64,000 bases of DNA from an uncultured Eubacteriaceae bacterium (GCA_947086655.1 CAMTZM010000008.1:1-64000), one strand, 5' to 3'; positions 1 to 9,127 are shown, numbered from the stretch's first letter. Notes: generated by a model not told the origin, from the letters alone. Numbers and translations are program-made.

Positions 1-3
1 GTC

Positions 4-37
4 AATTCATCCCACCACCTAAGAGGTGGGGGAATTC
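4..37. repeat. GC-rich hairpin with IS200/IS605-like look
   Basis: A short, GC-rich inverted repeat stands out in AT-rich DNA: CCACCT (15-20), loop AAG, AGGTGG (24-29), extended outward by AATTC (4-8) and GAATT (32-36). Such subterminal hairpins are typical of IS200/IS605-family ends and their associated RNA, but no transposase or TnpB gene lies inside the window. It could equally be a terminator for a gene to the left. The call rests on shape only. Confidence 0.3.
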
Positions 38-129
38 TTGCCGAATTTGGTTAAACAGCACACAGCAATATAAAAGAGACTTTTATTTTTTTATAAACTT
101 ATTTTTAAATCTTCTTGCTAAAAAAATAG

Positions 130-189
130 TTGACAAAGTCATACTACTGTGATAGTCTATATACAGATAGACTATCACAGTAGTATAAT
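130..189 (+). promoter_or_regulatory. BlaI-type double operator and promoter region
   Basis: A perfect 20-bp inverted repeat (arm ATACTACTGTGATAGTCTAT at 141-160, its exact complement at 167-186) lies just upstream of the BlaI-family repressor gene. Each arm contains its own dyad of the form ACTA-N6-TAGT (143-156 and 171-184), so the site looks like two repressor-dimer sites arranged head to head. A TTGACA hexamer (130-135) abuts the left arm and a TATAAT hexamer (184-189) overlaps the right arm. They are 48 bp apart and so cannot form one promoter. Autoregulation by the adjacent repressor is inferred from position and family knowledge. Confidence 0.8.
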
Positions 190-212
190 AAATCTCGAAA
201 GGTGTGCACATT

Positions 213-572
213 ATGGGAGAAAAGTTATTTGATTCTGAAAGAAAAGTTCTTGAGGTTATATGGAAGGAAGGGGAGATTGCCGCAAAAGAAATTTCTTTAA
301 TATTGAAAGAAAAAATAGGCTGGAATAAAAACACAACCTATACTGTAATTAAGAAATGTATACAAAAAGGATTTATCGAACGATTAGAGCCGGGCTTTTT
401 ATGCAAAGCAAAAATCACAAAAGAGCAAATGATTGAAAATGACACACAGGAATTTATAGATAAAGTATTTGAAGGTTCTATTCCGCTTATGTTTTCATCT
501 TTGCTTAAACAAAAAAAGATGTCCAAAGAAGAAATAAAGCGTTTGAAACAAATAATCAACGATATGGAGTGA
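213..572 (+). CDS. BlaI/MecI-family transcriptional repressor
   Basis: A winged-helix repressor of 119 residues, the usual length for BlaI/MecI/CopY regulators. The N-terminal region (about residues 3-75) has the typical 'LFDSERKVLEVIWKEG' opening and a helix-turn-helix followed by 'NTTYTVIKKCIQKGFIER', the recognition helix and wing. The C-terminal part is the dimerisation region that, in the family, is cleaved when the partner M56 protease senses its signal. ATG 213 is chosen because AAAGGTG lies 8 bases upstream and the family motif starts at once; an in-frame GTG at 204 lies inside that ribosome site. The gene is followed after 6 bases by its M56 partner and is preceded by a perfect double operator. 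No beta-lactamase gene is adjacent, so the true target is unknown. Confidence 0.9.
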   Translation: MGEKLFDSERKVLEVIWKEGEIAAKEISLILKEKIGWNKNTTYTVIKKCIQKGFIERLEPGFLCKAKITKEQMIENDTQEFIDKVFEGSIPLMFSSLLKQKKMSKEEIKRLKQIINDME

Positions 573-578
573 GTATAT

Positions 579-1973
579 ATGGATATATTGCAAATGAGCC
601 TGTCTGCATCGGTACTTATTGTATTCACAGTTGTTATACGGTTTCTTTTTAAAAACAAAATACCAAAGAATATTTTAAATATATTTTGGGGAATTGTATG
701 TTTTAAACTTATGCTGCCTGTTTCTATATATGGGTATTTTGAAAATATATTTAATAAAATGTCAGATATTACTTATAAAATTGGTTTACCTGAAATTTAT
801 TCCGGTATTTATATTACGGAAAATACAGCAGATACAGCGCAGTACTTAAATTTAAAAATCATATGGATAGCCGGAGCAATATGTTTAATGCTGTATTTCA
901 CATATATTTATATACGATTAATTAATATATTTAAAATGGCAGTGCCGGCGGATAATATTACTTTTTTAAAAGTTTGGCGCAATAAAAATTCTATACGCCG
1001 TAATGTTAGTATACAAATATCAGACAGGATTGTATCTCCTCTGACTTATGGAATTTTTCATCCTGTAATACTTTTGCCTAAGAAAATGGATTGGAATAAT
1101 ATTGAAAATATTAATTTTGTACTTGAACATGAGATGGCGCACATAAAGCGTTTAGATTGTGCAAGTAAACTTTTTCTTACAATAATTCTTGCCTGTCACT
1201 GGTTTAATCCTTTTGTTTGGATAATGTATTTTATGGCAAACAGAGATATTGAACTTGCATGCGATGAAAAAGTAATACGTTCTGTTGGAATAAAACAAAG
1301 AGCTTTATACGCTAATACTCTTTTAGAATGGGAAGAACAAAAATTAGAGTTTAGCACACTTGTTTCAAATTTTAAGCAAAAATTTTTAGAAGAGAGGATT
1401 GTGAGTATTATGAAAATAAAAAAAATATCAATAACTGGGATTATGCTTTCAGCAGCACTTGTAATAGGTTCGGCAGCAATATATGCAGCTACTCCTGTTT
1501 CAACAAGTTCAGCCGCTTATGAATCAGATGTAAATTATGATATTAATGATAATGACCCGACTTTGGGAGGAATATTTGATATTTATACTCCTTATGAATA
1601 CGAAAAGGTTATAGAGCAAGTAAAGATGTACAGTGATGTAAAAGACAATGAAACTATAAAAAAAATGGAAGAAGATTTAGCAAAATTAAAAGCTGATAAC
1701 GGAAAAGGAAATTTTGTAATTTACAAAGGAGCTTTTGTAACTGAAGAAGAACTTGAAGATGGGGCTTCAATAATGATAGCCTTTAACCCAACCGTTGTTA
1801 TGGCGCCTGAGTTATTAGAACGTGAAACACCTCTTACGGCTGAAATTTACAAAGGTGAGATTGAAGATGTGTCAAAATCTTTAGAAAAATTAGTAAATTC
1901 TGGAAAAGTTACTAACGAGCAGAAAGAGACTATTTTAAATAAAATGTATGAAAATCTTTCAAAACTCAGCTAA
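579..1973 (+). CDS. M56-family membrane metalloprotease (BlaR1/MecR1-like sensor)
   Basis: A membrane zinc protease of the BlaR1/MecR1 group, expected to cleave the BlaI-type repressor encoded just upstream. Hydrophobic segments occur near residues 5-25, 30-50 and 95-112. The zinc motif HEMAH is at residues 184-188, followed by 'NRDIELACDEKV', the second conserved M56 motif carrying the third ligand. A last membrane segment lies near residues 284-304. After it comes an outside domain of about 160 acidic residues. That domain is not a penicillin-binding domain: I see no SxxK/KTG arrangement, so the signal is probably not a beta-lactam bound in the classical way. The spacing of 6 bases from the repressor supports an operon. 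The gene ends before a strong hairpin terminator shared with the convergent gene. Confidence 0.88.
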   Translation: MDILQMSLSASVLIVFTVVIRFLFKNKIPKNILNIFWGIVCFKLMLPVSIYGYFENIFNKMSDITYKIGLPEIYSGIYITENTADTAQYLNLKIIWIAGAICLMLYFTYIYIRLINIFKMAVPADNITFLKVWRNKNSIRRNVSIQISDRIVSPLTYGIFHPVILLPKKMDWNNIENINFVLEHEMAHIKRLDCASKLFLTIILACHWFNPFVWIMYFMANRDIELACDEKVIRSVGIKQRALYANTLLEWEEQKLEFSTLVSNFKQKFLEERIVSIMKIKKISITGIMLSAALVIGSAAIYAATPVSTSSAAYESDVNYDINDNDPTLGGIFDIYTPYEYEKVIEQVKMYSDVKDNETIKKMEEDLAKLKADNGKGNFVIYKGAFVTEEELEDGASIMIAFNPTVVMAPELLERETPLTAEIYKGEIEDVSKSLEKLVNSGKVTNEQKETILNKMYENLSKLS

Positions 1974-2009
1974 TACGTTTTGAAATTTGGGATTTAATTC
2001 AACAGCCCT

Positions 2010-2050
2010 AAAGAAAAGACTCAACCTATTAAATGTTGAGTCTTTTCTTT
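2010..2050. terminator. Bidirectional rho-independent terminator
   Basis: A perfect 16-bp stem (2010-2025 and 2035-2050, core AAGACTCAAC/GTTGAGTCTT) with a 9-base loop and A/T-rich outer arms lies between two convergent genes. It should stop transcription from both the M56 gene (+) and the beta-helix protein gene (-). Confidence 0.9.
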
Positions 2051-2069
2051 ATATACTGATTTCTAATAA

Positions 2070-5000
2070 TTAATCAAACACTTTTTCCATATGTGCAAAA
2101 GGAATTTTATTTTCTCTAAGCGCTTTTTTAATATTAATTATTTCATTGTCAATTTTCATTTTTACATCTTCATACTGTTTCTGTGTAAGTTCTGCTGAAG
2201 TAAAATTCTCCGGAAGTCTGTATTTGCCTTCGTACATATATGCTCCATTAAACTCATTAATATTACATGTTTTTAAAAGATAATCCAATTTACGATTATT
2301 AAATGCAAGAGAGTTGTTTATATATATTGTACATCCAGAGTTATTTTCATCAAACCCTTTATATTCATGGTCAAAACATATACAGTTTGTCATACGCCTT
2401 ACTGCGCTTGCTCCGACTTGTGGGTCGCCGTCAGCTGTTGCTCCCGAACCAAGCTTGAAAGCGTTGGCATTTCCGCACCATTTACCGCCATCTTGTTCTT
2501 TTCTTTTTTCAAACTCTTGAGGGCTTATGTCAAAAAGATACTCAATGTCAGTTTCTCTTGTATTTGGAGCAACTGTTATAAATTTTTCGTTAGGAAGTTC
2601 AAATATTCCTTTTTCATATTTTGTTTTAAATTCAGGATCATGTTTTTCTATCATTTTTACAATTTCAAGATTTTCATCAAGAGGTTCTTTATTGTTAAAA
2701 TCATAGTGTCCAGTATAAACCTCTCCGTCACCATTATGCCATGCAAAACAGTTTTCAAAAGTTAAATCATTATAGTTTCTGAAAAGGTCGTATCCATCGT
2801 CGGCGTTTTCCCACGAATAACAGTTTATAAGTTTGTTTCCTCCGCCTGTTCCATTTGAAATTGCAAAGCCATCGGCGTTTTCTCCTATTGTAAGTATATC
2901 GCAGTTTCTATAAGCATAACAGTTTTTTGCTGTATTGTCATATGCTTTATTTGTCATGCTTATTCCTGCTCCTCCGTTGTATGCCGAAACTATATTTTCA
3001 ATTAAATTGTTATGAGATGTATCACTTTCTAAGCGTATGCCGTTACCTGGAGCATGGTGTATTATTAGGTTTTTTAATGTATAGCCGCTGCCTCTCACTT
3101 TTATACCGCTTACCCACTTTCTTTGATTTGGAGGTGAATTTTCATTATAAGCATTTGAAAAATCAAGTATAGGGTAAAAACCATCTCCAGCACAAATAGT
3201 CAGATTCGCATTATTCTCATTTAGTTCAATGGTATTATCACATTCTATAAAGTTTGAGTTAATATATATTGTGCCGCCATTACTTTGTTTTACACTTTTA
3301 ATAGATTTTTTTAAATCATAATAATTTGAAACATGATATTTTGTGCTGACTTCTTCTTCATAATCATAAATAACTTCAATACTATAAAGATATACTGGCC
3401 CTTTTTTGGTAGTAAAATACAAGTCTGTTTCAGCGCCTTTATAATCGTAGTTAAATGCTGTAACTATTTTTGGAGGAAACTCAATTTCAGCTTCTGTTAT
3501 ATTATTTGAATTGTTAATAATAAGAGGTCTTGCCTGCTCTGCCGAACGAGACCTTGCCGAAAGAATTATACGGCAATCTCCAAAAACGTGAAGCTTAACG
3601 GCGCAGTTTTCGTTATTTCCGCTCCAGCGCCCCATATTAAGACAACCTTTTGTTTCTTCAATATTAAAATCATCTTTATTAATTTCATTGTTAAATGTAA
3701 GTCCTCCTATTGATACTGTCTCAGTTATTTTGCCAAGGGATTTAAATATATTGTCAGAAAAATCATAATATTGATTTTCAGGCTTTATAGGAAGATACTT
3801 AAATATACGCTCAGCATCTATATGAGGTATTTGATTTGAATTTACAGTTTTATTAATTGTTTCTACATCTTTATATATTTCTTTTTTAACAGAAATAAAT
3901 TGTTCGTCGGTAAGAGTATTTGTGTTTAATCCTTGAGGCAGATAATCAATTCCATCAACTGAAAAAACATTTGAAAATTTATTTATCTCACATCCGTCAA
4001 GCATGTAGTTTGCCCTACGATTATCAAATGCAAAACCGTTTTCAATTTCAAAGCTAAATGCAGCTCCATTTTTATCAAAACCTTTATCCTTATGGTCAAA
4101 TACAACACAATTTTTCATATACCGTTTTACATTACGGTCAAGTTTAGGGCCAAATGCAGAATCTTTTGAGCCCAGTTTAAATCCGTTTGGATTACCGCTC
4201 CAATGGTCTCCTATAAAATCTTCGGCAGTTGTTAAATATAAATCCTCTTTCTGATAATGCGAGTTATCAGGAGCTACCATAATAAATTTACCTTGAGGAA
4301 GTTTGAAATTACCGCTTTCATAGTTTGTTTTAAAATTTTGGTCATATTGCATAAACAATTTAACTAAATGCAGTTGTTCGTCAAGTGGTTTTCCGTTATC
4401 ATAATCATATTTGCCTGTATAAACATTAGGATCGCCGTTATGCCAAGCATAACAGTTTTCAATTCTTACTTCCTCATATGTTCCGAAAAGGTCAAATCCA
4501 TCATCTGAATTTTCCCACGCAAAACAGTTTATTAACTTATTTCCAGAACCGGCGTTTGCTGGTATTGTAAAACCGTCTCCATTATTTCCGCAAGTTACTA
4601 CATCGCAGTTTCGATAAGCATAACAGTTTTTAACTGTATTATTAGCAGCTTTATTTGAAATTCCTATACCTTTGCCGTCATTATAACGTAAAATAAGGTT
4701 TTCCATAATATTATTGCAAGCTTTTTCACCAAGCAGTTTAACCCCTGTTCCAGGAGCATTTTGTATAATTAAATCTTTAATTATGTAACCGCTGCCACGT
4801 ATATAAATACCCTGTTTCCATATACTGTCTTCAACTGCATTTCCATCCCTTAATGAAGCAAAGTCAAGAATGCCATCGTATCCTTCACCTCGTGTAATTG
4901 TAATATTAGAATTTTCCATATTAAGTTCTATAATTGAAGTACAATCAACTTTATCGGCATTTATAACAATTGTACCATATCCGTTTTGAGCAGCACGTAT

Positions 5001-5894
5001 CAAAGCAGCTTTAATTCCTAAAAAGTCCTCTGCTTCATATATTCCATCCTTATTTGTATATGTATAAAGAATTTCTATACGATAAATGTATAGAGCTCCC
5101 TTTTTAGGATATATATAAATATTATTTTCATCTCCATTATAGTCAAATGCTTTTACTGTTATTTTATCGGCTGCAAATTCATGCGATGCAAGTTCTGTTT
5201 TGTTTTCATCACAAATTGATAACATTCGAGGTTCATTCGATGAACGAGACTTAGCATAAATTAAAATGCGGCAGTTTTCTTTAACTCTTATTTTAACTGA
5301 ACAATAATCTTTACTTCCTATCCATCCAATATTAAGCCTATTATTTTTAACTTCCATAGTGCCGTTTTGAGCAGCAGAGTCAAATATAAAAGAGGCATCT
5401 CCTACAATTTTATTTTGAGTTATACAATCAAGAGAAACATATGGTTCTGCTGAAAAGTCAATATAAGTATTAATCGGTTTAGGAGCTTTAGATGAAATTT
5501 CACAAAGTTTAACTGCTTCCGATTTGGTTATAGGACGCATTGTGTTAAGACTGTTCCATACAAAAATATCAACATAAGCTTTTTCTGATAATTCCATAGG
5601 CATTTTAAGAAATGCCTCATGTGTTTCTCCGATGTTTTGAAAAATCTCTTTAGTTGAAATTGCTATAAGTTTTCCGCTCTCATCATATAAAGCTATAACA
5701 ACAGTTCCTTCCGAAACTCCGTTAATATGATATTTAAGTTGAAAACCGTCTTGTTTCTCATCATAAAAACCATAGTCAATAATCGCTTTTGCCGAAGTAT
5801 CTGCTAACGAGTTTACAGAGAAAAAAACAAATAGAAAAATAGGAAATATTAAATACGTAAAAAATTTAAAAATATTGGATTTTATAACAATCAT
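2070..5894 (-). CDS. Secreted tandem-repeat beta-helix protein, PL9-like pectate lyase family
   Basis: A 1274-residue exported protein. Residues 1-32 form a signal peptide (short basic start, long hydrophobic run, then SLADTSA). The rest is a tandem duplication of a two-part unit: a beta-sandwich, carbohydrate-binding-like part ending in 'LYIYRIEILYTY' or 'VYLYSIEVIYDY', then a right-handed parallel beta-helix. In both units the helix carries 'RGSGY..K.LII..APG.G', 'CYAYRNCD', 'ENxDDGxDLF' and 'CxAWHNGD'. The DDG.DLF block matches the calcium-binding region of family PL9 pectate lyases. The family cuts pectate by beta-elimination, but substrate here is inferred. The start is supported by GAGGAGGT 7 bases upstream. 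It stands alone between a shared terminator and a divergent gene. No cell-wall sorting motif is visible. Confidence 0.78.
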   Translation of the reverse strand: MIVIKSNIFKFFTYLIFPIFLFVFFSVNSLADTSAKAIIDYGFYDEKQDGFQLKYHINGVSEGTVVIALYDESGKLIAISTKEIFQNIGETHEAFLKMPMELSEKAYVDIFVWNSLNTMRPITKSEAVKLCEISSKAPKPINTYIDFSAEPYVSLDCITQNKIVGDASFIFDSAAQNGTMEVKNNRLNIGWIGSKDYCSVKIRVKENCRILIYAKSRSSNEPRMLSICDENKTELASHEFAADKITVKAFDYNGDENNIYIYPKKGALYIYRIEILYTYTNKDGIYEAEDFLGIKAALIRAAQNGYGTIVINADKVDCTSIIELNMENSNITITRGEGYDGILDFASLRDGNAVEDSIWKQGIYIRGSGYIIKDLIIQNAPGTGVKLLGEKACNNIMENLILRYNDGKGIGISNKAANNTVKNCYAYRNCDVVTCGNNGDGFTIPANAGSGNKLINCFAWENSDDGFDLFGTYEEVRIENCYAWHNGDPNVYTGKYDYDNGKPLDEQLHLVKLFMQYDQNFKTNYESGNFKLPQGKFIMVAPDNSHYQKEDLYLTTAEDFIGDHWSGNPNGFKLGSKDSAFGPKLDRNVKRYMKNCVVFDHKDKGFDKNGAAFSFEIENGFAFDNRRANYMLDGCEINKFSNVFSVDGIDYLPQGLNTNTLTDEQFISVKKEIYKDVETINKTVNSNQIPHIDAERIFKYLPIKPENQYYDFSDNIFKSLGKITETVSIGGLTFNNEINKDDFNIEETKGCLNMGRWSGNNENCAVKLHVFGDCRIILSARSRSAEQARPLIINNSNNITEAEIEFPPKIVTAFNYDYKGAETDLYFTTKKGPVYLYSIEVIYDYEEEVSTKYHVSNYYDLKKSIKSVKQSNGGTIYINSNFIECDNTIELNENNANLTICAGDGFYPILDFSNAYNENSPPNQRKWVSGIKVRGSGYTLKNLIIHHAPGNGIRLESDTSHNNLIENIVSAYNGGAGISMTNKAYDNTAKNCYAYRNCDILTIGENADGFAISNGTGGGNKLINCYSWENADDGYDLFRNYNDLTFENCFAWHNGDGEVYTGHYDFNNKEPLDENLEIVKMIEKHDPEFKTKYEKGIFELPNEKFITVAPNTRETDIEYLFDISPQEFEKRKEQDGGKWCGNANAFKLGSGATADGDPQVGASAVRRMTNCICFDHEYKGFDENNSGCTIYINNSLAFNNRKLDYLLKTCNINEFNGAYMYEGKYRLPENFTSAELTQKQYEDVKMKIDNEIINIKKALRENKIPFAHMEKVFD

Positions 5895-6265
5895 AACAAT
5901 TACCTCCTCTTTTTATATTTTAATATTTGTAATTAATTAAAATCTATCATACGTAAAAACTATTGTCAACTCAATAAAAATCCTACAATAATACTTAATT
6001 ACTCACAAAAAATCTTATTTGCCTTTTTTATAATTAATTTTCTTTGATTCCTTGTTTTTACATAACCGAAATAAGTCTTATATTGACATAAGGTGGCTTT
6101 TTGTTTATGCTTATATAAAAGTATGTATTTAAAAGTTATAATTTTGATTGTTTTGTTAAAATTTTCTTAATTAATTTTTAAAACAGCGATTTTTTGAAAC
6201 ATTGTTTTATAAGGCGCCGATATTACAAAAACTGTGTAAAAGGCGAAATATGGGAGGTAAATGTT
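5895..6265. other. Divergent intergenic region, no recognised element
   Basis: This 371-bp AT-rich region separates the divergently read beta-helix protein and hemerythrin genes, so it should hold promoters for both. I see ribosome sites at each end (complement of GAGGAGGT near 5902-5910; GGGAGG at 6252-6257) but no convincing operator, riboswitch or RNA gene. Confidence 0.5.
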
Positions 6266-7126
6266 ATGTGGAGGGATTGTTATTTATTGGGTGTTGACAG
6301 TATTGATAATCAGCATATAGAAATGTTTAAAATAATTGACGAACTTATTAAAGATATTGATATGGATTTTGAGGGCTGTAAAAAAGAAAATTATAAAAAC
6401 GCAGTTAAATTTATGAGAGAATTTTCTCAAAGTCATTTTTTATATGAAGAAAAATATCAAAAGTCAATTAATTATTCCGGAATTGAGGAGCATAAAAAAG
6501 AGCATATTAAATTTATAAATGCTCTTGATGAACATGAAAAAAATCTTATTGAATCAGATTATAATATTTCTGATGTAAAAAGGTTTGCCGGAATGCTTAC
6601 GTCATGGCTTATTTATCATGTAATGGGTACTGACCAGAAAATGGCTGGTAAAAATATAGAAATTGAAAAAAGATGCTGTGACGATTTAAATGATTGTTTT
6701 TATTACGCTATTGAAAATACATTTAAAATAATGTTTAATTCGGAAATTACAGATAAAATTAAATTAAATATAGAAAAAGATGGACTTTTGGGGGATATAT
6801 TTGTAAGTGTTGGAATTATAGGGGATTTAAGAGGCAATGTTGTATTTGGATATTCAAGCGATTTTGCACTTAATATATTTAAGGCTATGACTATGATGGA
6901 TAAAGACGAAATTGACGATATGGTTTGTTCGGCTATGGCTGAAATTTCAAATATAATTATAGGAAATTCAACTATTAAACTTTCTGATTTGAATTATACA
7001 TGCGATATTTCAACACCTTTAGTTACAGTTTCAAATTATAACGCTGATTTTATGAATTTATTTCAGTTAAGAGCTATAAAGCTTGATACAATTTTTGGAG
7101 ATGTAAGTTATTGTATAGCTATTTAA
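6266..7126 (+). CDS. Bacteriohemerythrin-CheX fusion protein
   Basis: A 286-residue two-domain protein. Residues 1-130 are a bacteriohemerythrin domain with a complete set of diiron ligands: H17, H57, E61, H76, H80, H118 and D123. Such domains bind oxygen, or sense it or redox state. Residues about 145-286 look like a CheX/CheC-type phosphatase domain: 'GDLRGNVVFGYSSDFAL' followed by the signature E226-x2-N229 within 'EISNIIIGNS'. In chemotaxis these residues dephosphorylate CheY-P. The fusion suggests oxygen-controlled phosphatase activity, or control of a receiver-domain partner; this is inference. ATG 6266 is chosen over an upstream in-frame start because GGGAGG lies 8 bases before it and the hemerythrin domain starts there. 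It is a single gene with its own terminator; no che genes are nearby. Confidence 0.8.
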   Translation: MWRDCYLLGVDSIDNQHIEMFKIIDELIKDIDMDFEGCKKENYKNAVKFMREFSQSHFLYEEKYQKSINYSGIEEHKKEHIKFINALDEHEKNLIESDYNISDVKRFAGMLTSWLIYHVMGTDQKMAGKNIEIEKRCCDDLNDCFYYAIENTFKIMFNSEITDKIKLNIEKDGLLGDIFVSVGIIGDLRGNVVFGYSSDFALNIFKAMTMMDKDEIDDMVCSAMAEISNIIIGNSTIKLSDLNYTCDISTPLVTVSNYNADFMNLFQLRAIKLDTIFGDVSYCIAI

Positions 7127-7160
7127 TATACTCTTATTGGTTTTTAAACAAATAGCAATT

Positions 7161-7196
7161 AGGTACTGTAATTAATTTTATAGTACCTTATTTTTT
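7161..7196 (+). terminator. Rho-independent terminator
   Basis: AGGTACT (7161-7167) pairs with AGTACCT (7182-7188) and is followed by TTATTTTTT. It ends the hemerythrin-CheX transcript before the miaB operon. Confidence 0.8.
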
Positions 7197-7228
7197 AAAT
7201 AAATATTGATGAAAAATATTTTTTATAG

Positions 7229-7237
7229 TGTTATAAT
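7229..7237 (+). promoter_or_regulatory. Extended -10 promoter for the miaB operon
   Basis: TGTTATAAT is an extended -10 element (TGn-TATAAT) 35 bases upstream of the miaB start, directly after the preceding terminator. No good -35 at 17-bp spacing is seen, which is normal for extended -10 promoters. Confidence 0.5.
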
Positions 7238-7271
7238 GTAAAGAAATATTTTTCTTTTAAGGAGGATTTAT

Positions 7272-8690
7272 GTGAGCGCTTTAAAAATAAGCTCTGAACA
7301 AATAAACAGGCAAAGAGATTTTTCGTATAAAATAAAGTCTATTAATGATGATTTTGAAAGAAAAAACGCAAGAAAGAAAAAAATGTTTATAGCAACTTTT
7401 GGGTGCCAAATGAATTCAAGAGACTCTGAAAAAATTGAGGGTATGCTCTTTGAAATGGGTTTTGAGAAAACAGACAATGAAAAAGATGCTGATTTTATTA
7501 TATATAATACATGCTGTGTAAGGGAAAATGCCGAAAATAAAGTTTATGGAAACTTAGGTTATTTAAAAAATATAAAAAAAGAAAAGCCTGAATTGATTAT
7601 AGCATTATGCGGATGCATGCTTCAGGAAGAATCGGCTGTTGATATTATAAAGAAGAAATATAAGCATGTTGATTTAGCTTTTGGAACATTTAATTTGTAC
7701 AAGCTTCCGGAACTTTTATACACTCGTATTGAATCCGGAAGAACTGTATTTGACATATGGAAAGAGCATAAAGAAATAGCAGAAAACCTGCCAAGCATAA
7801 GAAAATACAGTTATAAGGCAAGTGTTAATATAATGTATGGCTGTGATAATTTCTGCTCATATTGTATTGTTCCTTATGTAAGAGGAAGGGAAAGAAGCAG
7901 GCAGTCAAAGGATATAATAAAAGAAATAAATGAACTTGTTAAAGACGGAGTAAAAGAAGTAACGCTTTTAGGGCAAAATGTTAATTCTTATGGAAAAGGA
8001 CTTGATGAGAATATAAGTTTTGCAAAACTTTTGAGAATGATAAATGATATAGATGGATTAAAAAGAATAAGGTTTATGACAAGTCATCCTAAAGATTTAT
8101 CTGATGAACTTATTGATGCAATGGCTGAACTTGATAAAGTATGCAAACATATACATCTTCCTTTTCAAGCTGGAAATAATGATATACTTAAAAAGATGAA
8201 CAGAAGATACACAAAAGAAAGTTATATTGAACTGACTGAAAAAATAAAAAGAAAAATACCAAATATTTCTATTACAACAGATATTATAATTGGTTTTCCC
8301 GGAGAGGGAGAAAAGGAAGTTTCAGATACTATTGATGTAATTAAAAAAGTTGAGTTTTCTGGAGCGTTTACCTTTTTATATTCAAAAAGAACAGGAACTC
8401 CGGCAGCGTCTATGGAAAATCAGATATCTGAAGAAGATATGAAAAAAGGGTTCAATAAAGTTTTGGATGTTCTTAATCCTATTATATATAAAAAAAGCAG
8501 CGAGCATATAGGAAAAGTTTATGAGGTTTTGTGTGAGGAACAAGGAGACGACGGTTTTATATCCGGACGCCTTGATGATAACAGCCTTGTTCATTTTAAA
8601 GGAGAAAAAAAGCTTTGCGGTGAGTTTGTAAATGTTAATATAACAGACTGCAAAACATTTTATTTAATAGGCGAAATTATAAAGGATTAA
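7272..8690 (+). CDS. miaB: tRNA-2-methylthio-N6-dimethylallyladenosine synthase MiaB
   Basis: A radical-SAM methylthiotransferase (472 residues) that adds the 2-methylthio group to i6A37 in tRNAs reading UNN codons. The N-terminal UPF0004 domain starts with 'MFIATFGCQMNSRDSE' and carries three cysteines for one 4Fe-4S cluster. The radical-SAM cluster cysteines are C191, C195 and C198 in 'YGCDNFCSYC'. A TRAM domain ends the protein. The N-terminus has about 37 extra residues before the conserved core. GTG 7272 is used, with AGGAGG 5 to 6 bases upstream. The order miaB-(YlbF/YmcA family)-mutS-mutL matches the Bacillus ymcB-ymcA-mutSL neighbourhood and supports the MiaB assignment over MtaB. Confidence 0.96.
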   Translation: MSALKISSEQINRQRDFSYKIKSINDDFERKNARKKKMFIATFGCQMNSRDSEKIEGMLFEMGFEKTDNEKDADFIIYNTCCVRENAENKVYGNLGYLKNIKKEKPELIIALCGCMLQEESAVDIIKKKYKHVDLAFGTFNLYKLPELLYTRIESGRTVFDIWKEHKEIAENLPSIRKYSYKASVNIMYGCDNFCSYCIVPYVRGRERSRQSKDIIKEINELVKDGVKEVTLLGQNVNSYGKGLDENISFAKLLRMINDIDGLKRIRFMTSHPKDLSDELIDAMAELDKVCKHIHLPFQAGNNDILKKMNRRYTKESYIELTEKIKRKIPNISITTDIIIGFPGEGEKEVSDTIDVIKKVEFSGAFTFLYSKRTGTPAASMENQISEEDMKKGFNKVLDVLNPIIYKKSSEHIGKVYEVLCEEQGDDGFISGRLDDNSLVHFKGEKKLCGEFVNVNITDCKTFYLIGEIIKD

Positions 8691-8724
8691 TAAATATTAT
8701 TTGAATATTGGGAGGAATTTAAAA

Positions 8725-9111
8725 ATGACAGTTTTTGAAATGGCAAGGGAACTTGGCAATATGCTTAAAGAAACAGAGGAATATAAAAGATTAAGCGGAG
8801 CAAGATATATTTTTGACGGTGATTATGAATCAAAAAAAAGTATGAGTGATTATGTTAATTTAAGAGACTCAATAAAAATTAGAATGGAATCTGGAAATTT
8901 TTCAAAAGAAGATTTTGAGGAGGAATCTCGAAAACTTAATAAAATGGCAGAAGAACTTAAAAGCCAGCCTGTTATAGGTGAGCTTATAAATGCTGAAAAC
9001 AAATTTAACAATTTAGCCAATCAAGTTATGGATATACTTAGGCAAACAATAACAGGAGATGATGAAAGCTCATGCGGCGGAAATTGTTCTGGATGCAGCG
9101 GCTGTCACTGA
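8725..9111 (+). CDS. YlbF/YmcA-family (Ric complex) regulator
   Basis: A 128-residue helical protein of the YlbF/YmcA family. In Bacillus subtilis YlbF, YmcA and YaaT form a complex that carries Fe-S clusters and affects RNase Y-dependent mRNA processing, sporulation and biofilm formation. This copy ends in a cysteine-rich tail (CGGNCSGCSGCH), consistent with cluster binding. Its place between miaB and mutS is that of ymcA (ricA) in Bacillus, but the cysteine tail recalls YlbF, so I leave the symbol open. ATG 8725 is preferred: GGGAGG is 9 bases upstream, while an in-frame TTG at 8701 lies before that ribosome site. The stop lies 16 bases before mutS. Confidence 0.85.
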   Translation: MTVFEMARELGNMLKETEEYKRLSGARYIFDGDYESKKSMSDYVNLRDSIKIRMESGNFSKEDFEEESRKLNKMAEELKSQPVIGELINAENKFNNLANQVMDILRQTITGDDESSCGGNCSGCSGCH

Positions 9112-9127
9112 TAAAGGAGGATTTAAG

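Noticed and set aside
130..189. TTGACA at 130-135 and TATAAT at 184-189 as one promoter
   Set aside because: They are 48 bp apart; at most each belongs to a different promoter.
9059..9127. MutS start at 9059
   Set aside because: It would overlap the YlbF/YmcA gene by over 50 bases and adds a non-conserved leader; GTG 9128 has the ribosome site.
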